Below, piece after piece: positions 1 to 8,153 of a stretch of 64,000 nt of DNA. The DNA is from a bacterium (GTDB lineage Bacteria > UBP6 > UBA1177), in NCBI GenBank assembly GCA_017963125.1, contig JAGCUA010000018.1, positions 1-64,000 on the forward strand. Direction: 5' to 3'. A model generated the notes under the pieces. The model saw only the letters and a list, made by a program, of their open reading frames with translations, ran no database searches and was not told where the DNA came from. Position 1 is the stretch's first letter. Each line of letters opens with the position of its first letter. The translations under genes were made by a program, and so were the position numbers.

Positions 1-2694
1 AATTCTCTGCGCCCTAACTGGATCGTTGTCTGCAACTTTCAGGAGTTTCAGATCTACGACATGGAAAAACCGCAGGGCGAACCAGTCCAGGTCCTGCTTG
101 AGGATTTGCCTGATAAATTCGAATGTTTGCAGTTTATGGTCAATCCTGAGAACAACAAAATCGACATAGAAGCCAAAGTTTCGTTAAAAGCCGGAGAACT
201 TGTCGGAAAACTCTACGACGCGCTCATCAAGGAATACATAAATCCCGATGAAAACAGCTTTAGAAGCCTGAATATTCTCTGTGTCCGCATTGTTTTCTGC
301 CTTTATGCCGAAGACGCAGGGCTTTTTGAGACACGGACGGCTTTTGAGGATTATATAAAGTCCTTCTCGATTGAAAATCTGAGACGCGGACTTATGGATT
401 TGTTCAAAATCCTGAACACAAAACCGGAAAACCGTGACAAATACGATACAAAAATCAATTCATTCCCGTACGTCAACGGCGGTTTGTTCGCCGACGATAC
501 GATTGAAATTCCTAATTTTACTAAAGAAATTGTAGATATTTTAGTAAATCACTGCGCTCCTTTTGACTGGTCGAAAATTTCACCCACGATTTTCGGAGCA
601 GTTTTTGAATCGACGCTCAACCCCGAAACACGGCGCAAAGGGGGAATGCACTACACGAGTATTGCAAACATCCACAAAGTTATTGATCCGCTTTTTCTGG
701 ATGATTTGAGGCATGAATTTTCATCTATTGTCGGAACTAGGTCTGCTTGCCCGCAGAAAAACAGTGCACGCGAGCCGCGTGCGCTCCGGCAGAAACTGGA
801 ACAGTTTCGCAATAAAATCGCCTCCTTAAAATTCCTCGATCCTGCCTGCGGAAGCGGCAATTTCCTGACAGAAACCTATATTTCGCTGCGCCGCCTTGAA
901 AATGAAATCCTTAAAATCATCCACGGAAACCAGCAGCTTCTGGGAAGTGATTTTTCGCCGATAAAAGTCAAAATCTCGCAGTTTTACGGCATTGAAATCA
1001 ACGATTTTGCAGTAACAGTCGCAAAAACGGCGCTCTGGATTGCCGAAAGCCAGATGATGAAAGAAACCGAGGAAATTGTTGATGAAGATCTCGATTTCCT
1101 GCCGCTTTCGACAAGTGCGACGATTGTTGAAGGCAATGCACTCAGAATGGACTGGAGATATTTGTGCGAAGAAGAAAAAATTCCCACGATAAAAGCAAAA
1201 AAGACCAATCTTATTTATGAAGTGCGTGAGCCTGAGGTCAAATACGAAGCGATAAATCTTATCACGGACGAAATAAATGTCGGAAAGCCGCAGCAGAAAA
1301 AGAGCGAAAATCATTACGACTACATCATGGGAAACCCGCCGTTTGTAGGTTATTCCTATCAGTCGAAAGAACAGAAAAACGATATTTTTGCAACCTGCTG
1401 CAATAAAAACGGTGTTTTTTACAAGGGAATCGGAAAAATAGACTATGTTGCCGGATGGTATTTCAAAACGGCTGCAATTATCCAGGGAACAGACACGAAA
1501 GCAGCTTTTGTATCCACGAATTCGATTACGCAGGGAGAACAGGTCGCTGCTCTATGGAAACCGCTTTTCAGCGATTACAATATCAAAATTGACTTTGCAT
1601 GGCGGACATTCAGATGGGCGAATGAAACATCCGACAAAAAGAATATGGCGGCAGTTCACTGCGTAATTATCGGGTTTTCCTGTCGGAACCATGTCTGCCT
1701 ACCCGCAAAGAACCGTCATTCTGAGCATAGCGAAGAATCTCAGAGATGTTTCGCAGGCGCTCAACATGACGAAAAGCGGATTTTCAATGCTGACGGAACT
1801 GTCATCGAGGCCAAGAATATAAACGGATATCTGCTTGATGCGCCGAATATCTGGGTCGAGAGCCGTGCGAAATCATTGTGTGATGTGCCGCAGATGACTA
1901 CGGGAAACCGTCCGACCGACGGCGGCAATCTTATTATTGAGAATGACGATTACGAAACTTTCATCAAAAAGGAACCGAATGCAAAAAAATATATAAAAAA
2001 ACTGTTAGGATCAGAAGAATTCATAAACAACAAAATCCGATGGTGTTTGTGGCTGGTTAATGCGACTCCTGCCGAAATAAAGAGAATGCCCGAAGTATAC
2101 AAGCGTGTCCAGCAGTGCAAGGCTGCGAGGGAAGCTTCTCCGGATGCAGGAAGAAGAAAACTCGCCGAAACTCCGGCACTTTTTCGAGAGATAAACAATC
2201 CTGAAACTTTTCTTCTTGTTCCAAAAGTCAGTTCTGAAAGAAGGTTGTATATTCCTATAGGATTCTTCGACAGTGAAATCATTTCAACAGATTTAAATTT
2301 CATTGTTTCCGATGCTACGCTTTATCATTTTGGTGTGCTGACATCATCGGTTCACAATGCTTGGATGCGTGCAGTCTGCGGAAGGTTGAAAAGCGATTAC
2401 CGTTATTCGAAAGATATTGTCTACAACAACTTTCCGTGGTGCAATCCAACAGACACGCAGAAAGCAAAAATCGAGCAGACAGCGCAGGCAATTCTCGATG
2501 CCCGCGCAAAATATCCTGATTCATCACTTGCCGACCTTTACGATGAAACTACGATGCCGCCGGATTTGAGGAAAGCCCACAAAGAAAACGACAAAGCCGT
2601 TATGGCAGCTTACGGCTTTAGTCAGAAAATGAGTGAAGCAGAGATTGTTGCGGAACTTTTCAAGATGTATGAAAAGTTGGCTAAAAAGAAGTAG
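1..2694 (+). CDS. MmeI-like (type IIL/IIG) restriction-methylation protein, 5' end outside window
   Basis: Large class I SAM-dependent adenine methyltransferase of the MmeI/YeeA kind, in which one polypeptide usually carries nuclease, helical spacer, methylase and target recognition. The frame is open from base 1, and bases 1-60 read as plausible protein (NFQEFQIYDM), so the first ATG at 61 is internal and the N-terminal part, where the nuclease would sit, is upstream of the window. Visible: SAM motif DPACGSGNF (nt 838-864) and catalytic NPPF (nt 1333-1344), then a target-recognition-like C-terminal half to the stop at 2694. Two in-frame palindromic repeats interrupt it (729-790 before the SAM motif, 1681-1770 after NPPF). 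Family assignment is by motif and layout; whether a nuclease is present cannot be seen. No separate restriction gene follows; parB is next. Confidence 0.8.
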   Translation, partial: NSLRPNWIVVCNFQEFQIYDMEKPQGEPVQVLLEDLPDKFECLQFMVNPENNKIDIEAKVSLKAGELVGKLYDALIKEYINPDENSFRSLNILCVRIVFCLYAEDAGLFETRTAFEDYIKSFSIENLRRGLMDLFKILNTKPENRDKYDTKINSFPYVNGGLFADDTIEIPNFTKEIVDILVNHCAPFDWSKISPTIFGAVFESTLNPETRRKGGMHYTSIANIHKVIDPLFLDDLRHEFSSIVGTRSACPQKNSAREPRALRQKLEQFRNKIASLKFLDPACGSGNFLTETYISLRRLENEILKIIHGNQQLLGSDFSPIKVKISQFYGIEINDFAVTVAKTALWIAESQMMKETEEIVDEDLDFLPLSTSATIVEGNALRMDWRYLCEEEKIPTIKAKKTNLIYEVREPEVKYEAINLITDEINVGKPQQKKSENHYDYIMGNPPFVGYSYQSKEQKNDIFATCCNKNGVFYKGIGKIDYVAGWYFKTAAIIQGTDTKAAFVSTNSITQGEQVAALWKPLFSDYNIKIDFAWRTFRWANETSDKKNMAAVHCVIIGFSCRNHVCLPAKNRHSEHSEESQRCFAGAQHDEKRIFNADGTVIEAKNINGYLLDAPNIWVESRAKSLCDVPQMTTGNRPTDGGNLIIENDDYETFIKKEPNAKKYIKKLLGSEEFINNKIRWCLWLVNATPAEIKRMPEVYKRVQQCKAAREASPDAGRRKLAETPALFREINNPETFLLVPKVSSERRLYIPIGFFDSEIISTDLNFIVSDATLYHFGVLTSSVHNAWMRAVCGRLKSDYRYSKDIVYNNFPWCNPTDTQKAKIEQTAQAILDARAKYPDSSLADLYDETTMPPDLRKAHKENDKAVMAAYGFSQKMSEAEIVAELFKMYEKLAKKK
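729..790 (+). repeat. in-frame palindromic repeat inside the methyltransferase gene (copy 1)
   Basis: Contains a TCTGC/GCAGA hairpin (742-757) and a perfect 7-bp stem GCACGCG/CGCGTGC with a 3-nt loop (765-781). It adds low-complexity residues (SACPQKNSAREPRAL) just before the SAM-binding motif. Bases 729-762 match 1681-1714 at 27 of 34 positions, so it is a repeat family and not native protein sequence. The outer limits are estimated. Confidence 0.55.
1681..1770 (+). repeat. in-frame composite palindromic repeat inside the methyltransferase gene (copy 2)
   Basis: Bases 1681-1714 are a second copy of the module at 729-762. It is followed directly by a 56-bp palindrome (1715-1770) with imperfect ends GTCATTCTGAGC/GCTCAACATGAC, inner arms GCGAA/TTCGC and a central ATCTCAGAGAT. 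In the gene frame it reads RHSEHSEESQRCFAGAQHD, a peptide typical of a dispersed repeat found in many bacterial genomes. The frame is kept across it. Confidence 0.65.
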
Positions 2695-2763
2695 CTAAAC
2701 TCTCACTTGACAGAAAAAGCTCCTTAACTAAAATCATCCGGCTTGAATTTCATGGAGGAATCA

Positions 2764-3585
2764 ATGCTTCAGAAAAAAACATCATTGGGAAAAGGCTTGG
2801 ATGCTTTGTTAAAAACAGACTCCGATAACATGATGCTTCCCATCGCATCAATAAAACCGAACGAAGAGCAGCCGAGAAAACGTTTCGACGAAAAAAAACT
2901 TAATGAACTTGCCGACTCAATAAAGCAATACGGCATAATCCAGCCGATACTCGTCAAAAAAGAAGGTACTTTCTACCGCATCGTAGCAGGAGAAAGGCGT
3001 TTCCGCGCAGCTCAGATAGCAGGACTTACACAGGTTCCGGTCACGATTTTCAAAGGTGAGGAGGAATATCAGGTTTCCCTTATCGAAAATCTTCAGCGCG
3101 AAGACCTCAACCCGATAGAAGTCGCCGAAGCATACGACGAACTTATGAAACGTTTCAACTACACGCAGGACGAGCTCAGCAAAAAAGTGGGCAAAAGCCG
3201 CAGTGAAGTGAGCAACTGCATGAGACTTCTCAACCTCTGCGAAAAAGTTAAGGATCTCGTCCGTTGCGGCGAACTCTCCACCGGTCAGGTACGTCCGCTC
3301 GCATCTCTCAGTCACGATGATCAGGAACTTCTGCTTGAGAGGATCTTAAACGAAAAACTAACCGCGCGTCAGGTCGAAAAAATCGCTGCTGTAAAACCGG
3401 CCAAGAAAAAGGCAAAAAAAGCGGAACAGTCGGAAATCTGGCAGAAAAAAGCTGCCGAAATAGCTTCAGGAACAAAGGCTAAAGTCATCCTTAAGCCGAA
3501 AAAACGCGGAGTTTCACTCACTCTGAATTTTGCTTCCGTCGAAGATTTCGAAACATTCTCCGCATCCCTCAAACGCAAAAAATAA
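2764..3585 (+). CDS. parB: ParB/Spo0J chromosome partitioning protein
   Basis: Binds parS sites and spreads as a CTP-dependent clamp for chromosome segregation (family knowledge). 273 residues: N-terminal ParB domain with GERRFRAA at residues 76-83 and ENLQRE at 108-113, a helix-turn-helix near 135-165, and a Lys-rich linker to a C-terminal dimerisation segment. Start chosen at ATG 2764, after GGAGG at 2754-2758; an in-frame ATG at 2743 lacks such spacing. parA, usually directly upstream, is absent: the neighbour is a restriction-methylation gene. The stop overlaps the amidase start by one base (TAATG), so translation is probably coupled. No parS-like sequence was noticed in the window. Confidence 0.93.
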   Translation: MLQKKTSLGKGLDALLKTDSDNMMLPIASIKPNEEQPRKRFDEKKLNELADSIKQYGIIQPILVKKEGTFYRIVAGERRFRAAQIAGLTQVPVTIFKGEEEYQVSLIENLQREDLNPIEVAEAYDELMKRFNYTQDELSKKVGKSRSEVSNCMRLLNLCEKVKDLVRCGELSTGQVRPLASLSHDDQELLLERILNEKLTARQVEKIAAVKPAKKKAKKAEQSEIWQKKAAEIASGTKAKVILKPKKRGVSLTLNFASVEDFETFSASLKRKK

Positions 3586-4274
3586 TGTTTTCCGATACTG
3601 CAAAAAGAATCATTTTCATTCTTGTTTTTCTATCGTTTCTGCCTCTTTCCGCTGAAAAAAAATTCAAAGTCGTGATCGATCCCGGACACGGCGGAACCAA
3701 TACCGGCGCAGTTTCCGGTGAGATTACCGAAAAAGAACTCACTCTTGCACTCGCCGCGAAAATCAGAGCATTTTTCAAAAAACATCCCGCTCAAGGAATC
3801 GAGATAATTTTCACCAGAACGGAAGATGTTTCAATGACGATAAAAGAGAGAGTTGAACTTATCGAGCAGCTGCAGCCCGATCTTTTCATTTCACTCCACT
3901 TCAACAGCCAGAAAGTCCTCACTACGAACCGCGGATTTGAAATATACTACCCTGCCGATTTCGTGAGCAAAGACACCGCGTCTACTGCGCTTTTCTACGA
4001 CAAAGTGAACCGCTCGTTCAACTACGGCGCGATTTTCCGCGACCTGTATTTCAAAGCGAATCTCCACACGACATGGCGGCTCCCTCTCAACATGTTTTCG
4101 CAGAAATACAACTTCGGTTTGTTCGATGACACCACGGTTCCTGGACTTCTGCTCGAAATCGCCTACATCTCTTCCCCCGAAGACAGAGCCTGCATAGAAA
4201 ACCCGCTTTTCAAAGCCGACGTTGCGTGGTTCATATACGATGCGATCATAAAAATAGCCGAAAAAAATCAATAG
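3585..4274 (+). CDS. N-acetylmuramoyl-L-alanine amidase (Amidase_3)
   Basis: Secreted zinc amidase that cuts the bond between MurNAc and L-Ala in peptidoglycan. 229 residues with a signal peptide (residues 1-23, hydrophobic FILVFLSFLPLSA). Zinc and catalytic residues fit the family: DPGHGG with His35, the Glu-containing EITEKE stretch at 46-51, SLHFNS with His105, and a late Glu in LLLEIAYIS. There is no AMIN or SPOR domain, so it is a minimal catalytic form. The start overlaps the parB stop by one base. Role in daughter-cell separation is inference. Confidence 0.9.
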   Translation: MFSDTAKRIIFILVFLSFLPLSAEKKFKVVIDPGHGGTNTGAVSGEITEKELTLALAAKIRAFFKKHPAQGIEIIFTRTEDVSMTIKERVELIEQLQPDLFISLHFNSQKVLTTNRGFEIYYPADFVSKDTASTALFYDKVNRSFNYGAIFRDLYFKANLHTTWRLPLNMFSQKYNFGLFDDTTVPGLLLEIAYISSPEDRACIENPLFKADVAWFIYDAIIKIAEKNQ

Positions 4275-4282
4275 TTGAGGAA

Positions 4283-5134
4283 ATGAACACGTCAGAATCA
4301 AAAGTCGGTCCCCTTATCGATGAAGCAGAAAAAAAACTGAAAAATATATCGGCAACTCCGAGACTCGACGCAGAAATCCTGCTCGCAAAAGCACTCGGTA
4401 CGAACCGGTTCGGACTTTTCACGAAATACAATGAAGAAGCTGGAAAGGAAGCTGCAGAACTTTTTGCCTCTTTTCTTGAAAGAAGGATAAATTTCGAGCC
4501 TGTCGCCTACATTACGAACGAAAAAGAGTTTTTTGAAGACACTTTTTTTGTAGATAACCGCGTTCTGATCCCGCGTCCGGAGAGCGAGTTTATAGTTGAA
4601 AAAGCGGCAGCTCTGCTGAAAAACACTGAAAAATCTGATGTTCTCGATATCTGCTGCGGAAGCGGCTGCATCGGGCTTAGCGTAAAGCGTGCAAGCGGCT
4701 GCAGGCTCACGCTTTCAGACATTTCGGCAGATGCCGTCGAAGTCGCAAAAATCAATGCCGCCCGCCTTTTTCCGGGATCTACTGACATTTCCTTCGTGCA
4801 GAGTGATCTTTTCGGCACTATTTCAGGCAAATTCGACATAATAACCGCTAATCCGCCCTATCTTTCAGAAAACGACATGAAAAATTTTGTCGTAAAAGAG
4901 CTTGGATTCGAGCCTGAAAACGCATTTTTCGGCGGCAGAACAGGTTTTGAAATCACCGGAAAAATTCTGGGCAGCGTTCACAGCTTCCTGAAAACCGGCG
5001 GATACTTCATCACGGAACTCGGATTTGAAGGCTCGGATTTCATAAACAAAAATTATGAAAACCTTGAACTGACTGAGATCATAAAAGACTATTCCGGCAT
5101 CAACAGAGCCGCCGTGTTCAGAAAAACTCTTTAA
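4283..5134 (+). CDS. prmC: Peptide chain release factor N5-glutamine methyltransferase
   Basis: Methylates the Gln of the GGQ motif in release factors RF1 and RF2. 283 residues: N-terminal helical domain (1-75), then a Rossmann SAM domain with DICCGSGCIG at 122-131 and the catalytic NPPY at 190-193. Start chosen at ATG 4283, with GAGG six bases upstream; the longer frame overlaps the amidase. Its 3' end overlaps the convergent radical SAM gene by 17 bases. prfA, a common partner, is not adjacent. Confidence 0.93.
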   Translation: MNTSESKVGPLIDEAEKKLKNISATPRLDAEILLAKALGTNRFGLFTKYNEEAGKEAAELFASFLERRINFEPVAYITNEKEFFEDTFFVDNRVLIPRPESEFIVEKAAALLKNTEKSDVLDICCGSGCIGLSVKRASGCRLTLSDISADAVEVAKINAARLFPGSTDISFVQSDLFGTISGKFDIITANPPYLSENDMKNFVVKELGFEPENAFFGGRTGFEITGKILGSVHSFLKTGGYFITELGFEGSDFINKNYENLELTEIIKDYSGINRAAVFRKTL

Positions 5135-6602
5135 GGTCGAATCTTTCGGAAAATTCGAACGAATCGCGCCAGATCCCGTCTTTTCCAAGTTTGAACCAGC
5201 GTCCGCGATGCAGAGATTCCTTGAAGAAACTGAGATTTTCTGCGTAGTTTTCGTCGTTTTTGCGGTCAAGCGAATAATTGAGAAAGCGCGAAATTTTAAG
5301 CAAGGATGCGACATTCGCCCGTTTTTCATCATCGAAAGGATAAAGCGCGCTTCCGCGGCAGAGCCGCACGTTTTCAGGGATCCCCATCTCTTCAAACATC
5401 GGCACACCAGGCACAAGGTAAAGCGGACTCAAGCCCCCTTTAACGCCGAGTTTATGCAGGTGAAGAAGCGTCGAGCAGGTGTCGGCAAGTTCGGTTCCGG
5501 GAAGACCCGGGATAAGAAAAACTTCGATCTCCGTTTTCCCTTCGGTGCGTCTGATTATTTCTTCGATCTCAGCAATCCCGTGCGGCCTGTGAAGATGGTT
5601 CGCGACACTTTTTTCGGCCGAAACAAGAGAAAGATCGAGTTTTATAAAGCCGGCATTCGCCAACTTTGCGGCAAAAGGAAGGATATTTCTTGCAGTAAGA
5701 CCGTTCATAGCAGTGAAACACAAGCCTTTTGCGTGCATTTCTTCAAGAATATCAAGGATCTGCGAAGTATATTCACCGTTTGAGAAAATGTCGTCGTCTT
5801 CAATATCGACTACTTCTGCGCCGATACTCAGAAGGTATTCAAGTTCCTTTTTTATGTGAGGAATTTCCCTGAAGGCAAGCTTGTTGTCGCGGTGGATCGA
5901 GCAGAATGCGCAGCGGTTGCGGCATCCGGCAGAAAAAATAATTTTCGCTATCCTTTTTTTCCTGAACCAGCGCAGATTTTCCCGTTTCGGGATAAGATCT
6001 TCGCACCATGCCGGTTCAAGCGAAGGTTCGTTGAAAATGATTTCGCCGTTTTTCCTGTAAATCAGCCCTTTGGCCTCACCGAAAGAGATTTTCCCCTCTA
6101 TTGCATCAGCAAGCAGTGGCAGAGTCACGGCTCCGTTTCCGCAGTTGAGATAGTCTGCATTCGTGGTTTCAGCGATCTTCTTTTTCTGCGCATTCACTGC
6201 CGTTCCGCCGATAGCGACAGGCGTTCTTGTCACCTTCTTTATTTCGGCGGCAAGATTTTCGACATCGGGATGATAAGGAGAAAAAAGAGAGCTCAAAGCA
6301 ATCAGATCGAAATTGTTTTTACTAATAAAATCGACTATTTTTAGAAAACTATCACCTAATCTTTTGTAGCCGCAGTGAAGCGAAAACGGAGAGGCATCTT
6401 CTTCATAAAATTTGTCTAAATAGGCAAATTCCGGCGGAGTTGCGACACGCTTTACTTTGCCGGAAGCGGTCGCATCGTAAAGAGTGACATCGTGTCCCGC
6501 TTTTTCCAGAGCCTCGCGGATGTAAAGCAGCCCTAAAGGCTCCATTCTGTGAGTCGTGAAATAAAAATCGAAAACAGGCGGTGCAATGAGAAGGATTTTC
6601 AT
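5118..6602 (-). CDS. B12-binding radical SAM protein
   Basis: 494 residues. The N-terminal part (about 1-160) is a cobalamin-binding-like Rossmann domain (LLIAPPVFDFYF..., PVAIGGTAVNA). The radical SAM core holds Cys227, Cys231 and Cys234 (CX3CX2C) for the 4Fe-4S cluster. This is the BchE/YgiQ-like architecture used for methyl transfers and ring chemistry; the substrate cannot be told. Its ATG overlaps the pth stop by one base (TGATG), so it is the last gene of the tRNA-Gln, rplY, pth transcription unit. Confidence 0.82.
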   Translation of the reverse strand: MKILLIAPPVFDFYFTTHRMEPLGLLYIREALEKAGHDVTLYDATASGKVKRVATPPEFAYLDKFYEEDASPFSLHCGYKRLGDSFLKIVDFISKNNFDLIALSSLFSPYHPDVENLAAEIKKVTRTPVAIGGTAVNAQKKKIAETTNADYLNCGNGAVTLPLLADAIEGKISFGEAKGLIYRKNGEIIFNEPSLEPAWCEDLIPKRENLRWFRKKRIAKIIFSAGCRNRCAFCSIHRDNKLAFREIPHIKKELEYLLSIGAEVVDIEDDDIFSNGEYTSQILDILEEMHAKGLCFTAMNGLTARNILPFAAKLANAGFIKLDLSLVSAEKSVANHLHRPHGIAEIEEIIRRTEGKTEIEVFLIPGLPGTELADTCSTLLHLHKLGVKGGLSPLYLVPGVPMFEEMGIPENVRLCRGSALYPFDDEKRANVASLLKISRFLNYSLDRKNDENYAENLSFFKESLHRGRWFKLGKDGIWRDSFEFSERFDLKEFF

Positions 6603-7216
6603 CAGTTCTTTCGGTTGAAAGCGTTCATTGCAGCTTCTACGCTTTCCGAAACGATCATTTTTGCGATCTCAGCCCATTTTTCTTTGTTTTCGGAGATCAT
6701 TTCGAGCTCTTCTTCCGAAAACTCAGTGAGAACATAGTCGGCGATATTGATTCCCGGCATCGGCTTTCCTATCCCGAGACGGATCCTTGTGAAATCGGGC
6801 GTTTCAAGCTCTGCCATTATCGATTTTATGCCGTTGTGACCGGCTGAACTTCCGTTTTTTCTGATCCGCTGAGAGCCGAATGCGATATCCATTTCGTCAT
6901 GAGCGACAATGATTTTTTCAGGTTTTATCCCGAAAAGCTTTTTAGCCTTTTTTGCGGCCAGACCCGAATTGTTCATGTAGGTCGAAGGTTTTAGCAGAAT
7001 GACATTTTTTTCGCCGATTTTTCCTTTTGCTACAAGCCCGTTCACCTTTTTTGAAAACTCGAACGGCCCGAAATCAAAGGACGATGCAATACTTTCGACA
7101 AACATGAAACCGATATTGTGACGCGTAGTAAAATAGCGCTTTTCAGGATTACCGAGACCGATAATTAAAAAATCTTCAGTTTGATCAGGATCTTTTGAAA
7201 AAAAACGGAACCACAA
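6602..7216 (-). CDS. pth: Peptidyl-tRNA hydrolase
   Basis: Releases tRNA from stalled peptidyl-tRNA. 204 residues with family marks: LIIGLGNPEKRY with the Asn near the N-terminus, TRHNIGF carrying the catalytic His, LKPSTYMNNSG, and AHDEMDI followed by GHNGIKSI. The only nearby start is a TTG at 7216 without a clear ribosome binding site, so the first 10-15 residues (WFRFFSKDPDQTED) are uncertain. It lies 18 bases after rplY, a classic pairing. Confidence 0.94.
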   Translation of the reverse strand: MWFRFFSKDPDQTEDFLIIGLGNPEKRYFTTRHNIGFMFVESIASSFDFGPFEFSKKVNGLVAKGKIGEKNVILLKPSTYMNNSGLAAKKAKKLFGIKPEKIIVAHDEMDIAFGSQRIRKNGSSAGHNGIKSIMAELETPDFTRIRLGIGKPMPGINIADYVLTEFSEEELEMISENKEKWAEIAKMIVSESVEAAMNAFNRKN

Positions 7217-7234
7217 GATTATAACCGAAAGCGA

Positions 7235-7798
7235 TTATTCGCCGCCTCTTCCCTTGTTGATTACGATGACCGGAGCATCCTGGGTGAAAACAGGTCTTAC
7301 GCCCTGCGGATAAGGCAGAGTCGAAAGTTTGATTCTGTCGCCGATTTCGTTGTTTGTTACGTCAACAACTATTTCAGCCGGAACGTCAGCCGGTTTGCAG
7401 GCAACTTTAACTTCCTTTACGACCTGGAAAATTTTTCCGCCGGCGATCTCGCCTTTCGATCTTCCCTGTTTCGTAACCGGAACAACGATCGTGATTTCCT
7501 TGTCTTCCGAAACTGTCATGAAATCAACGTGGATGATGTTGTCCTTTACCGGATGGATCTGAAGTTCGTGAGCAATCGCGAGGTAGGATTTTCCTTCATA
7601 ATCAAGGCTGAATATTACATTTTTTCCCTGCGGAGTGTGAAGTCCTTTGATAAGCTCTTTTCTCTCAACAGAACCGCTGATATTGCTTTCGAGACCTTTA
7701 CCATAGATTTCGACCGGAACAAATCCGTTGTTTCTTACCGCTTTTACACTTTTTTTGCCCTGTTCTCTTTTTTCGACTGCGAGCTTAAAAGTTTCCAT
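7235..7798 (-). CDS. rplY: 50S ribosomal protein L25/general stress protein Ctc
   Basis: Binds 5S rRNA in the large subunit. 187 residues, the long CTC form with an N-terminal 5S-binding domain (about 1-95) and a C-terminal beta domain with VPVTKQGRSKGEIAGG and the P(Y)PQGVRPVF ending. Start is the ATG at 7798, preceded by GGAGG on the minus strand; reading further upstream would run into the tRNA-Gln gene. Transcribed from the promoter before that tRNA. Confidence 0.94.
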   Translation of the reverse strand: METFKLAVEKREQGKKSVKAVRNNGFVPVEIYGKGLESNISGSVERKELIKGLHTPQGKNVIFSLDYEGKSYLAIAHELQIHPVKDNIIHVDFMTVSEDKEITIVVPVTKQGRSKGEIAGGKIFQVVKEVKVACKPADVPAEIVVDVTNNEIGDRIKLSTLPYPQGVRPVFTQDAPVIVINKGRGGE

Positions 7799-7824
7799 AA
7801 TTTCCTCCACATACAAATTATCAA

Positions 7825-7899
7825 TGGCTGGGGCAGAAGGATTCGAACCTCCGGATGCCAGAACCAAAATCTGGTGTCTTACCGCTTGACGATGCCCCA
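7825..7899 (-). tRNA. tRNA-Gln (anticodon TTG)
   Basis: 75-nt cloverleaf on the minus strand with encoded CCA. The acceptor begins TGGGGCA and pairs with TGCCCCA before GCCA. Anticodon arm CCAGA-TTTTGGT-TCTGG gives TTG; the T arm is GGAGG-TTCGAAT-CCTTC with one wobble pair. First gene of the transcript that continues into rplY and pth. Confidence 0.97.
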
Positions 7900-7955
7900 A
7901 AGCCTGTTACTAAAACTCTTCTTATTAAAGAACACCCCGAAAAAATCGGCCGCAG

Positions 7956-7984
7956 TTTATAGTGAAAAACTCTTTATTTGTCAA
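7956..7984 (-). promoter_or_regulatory. sigma70 promoter for tRNA-Gln, rplY, pth
   Basis: On the minus strand TTGACA (7984-7979), a 17-bp spacer, then TATAAA (7961-7956), about 57 bases before the tRNA 5' end. Confidence 0.7.
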
Positions 7985-8002
7985 GATTTTTTTGCCGGTG
8001 AA

Positions 8003-8070
8003 CCGCAAAATACCGGAATCACGTTATCTCATTATCTCAGGATCACGGAGCGCCGCAAAATACGGGAATC
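8003..8070. repeat. short direct repeat, 50 bp apart
   Basis: CCGCAAAATACCGGAATC at 8003-8020 recurs at 8053-8070 with one mismatch (17/18). It lies in the gap between the tRNA-Gln promoter and the promoter of the phosphatase gene, with further GGATCA(C/T)GGAGC repeats around it. Confidence 0.5.
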
Positions 8071-8099
8071 CAGGGATCATGGAGCAAGCCTAAATTGTA

Positions 8100-8127
8100 T
8101 TGACTATAATTATTTTATTATTAGAAT
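8100..8127 (+). promoter_or_regulatory. promoter for the metallophosphatase operon
   Basis: TTGACT (8100-8105), 16-bp spacer, TAGAAT (8122-8127), followed by GGAGG and the ATG at 8154. Confidence 0.55.
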
Positions 8128-8153
8128 ATCCGGTCTTTTGTTGGAGGTGACAT

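Noticed and set aside
1..60. promoter and leader before an ATG at 61
   Set aside because: The frame is open through these bases and reads as protein continuous with the methyltransferase, so the gene starts before the window.
5208..6344. two open frames of 191 and 162 codons on the plus strand
   Set aside because: Antisense to the B12/radical SAM gene, whose Cys motif and domain order are clear.
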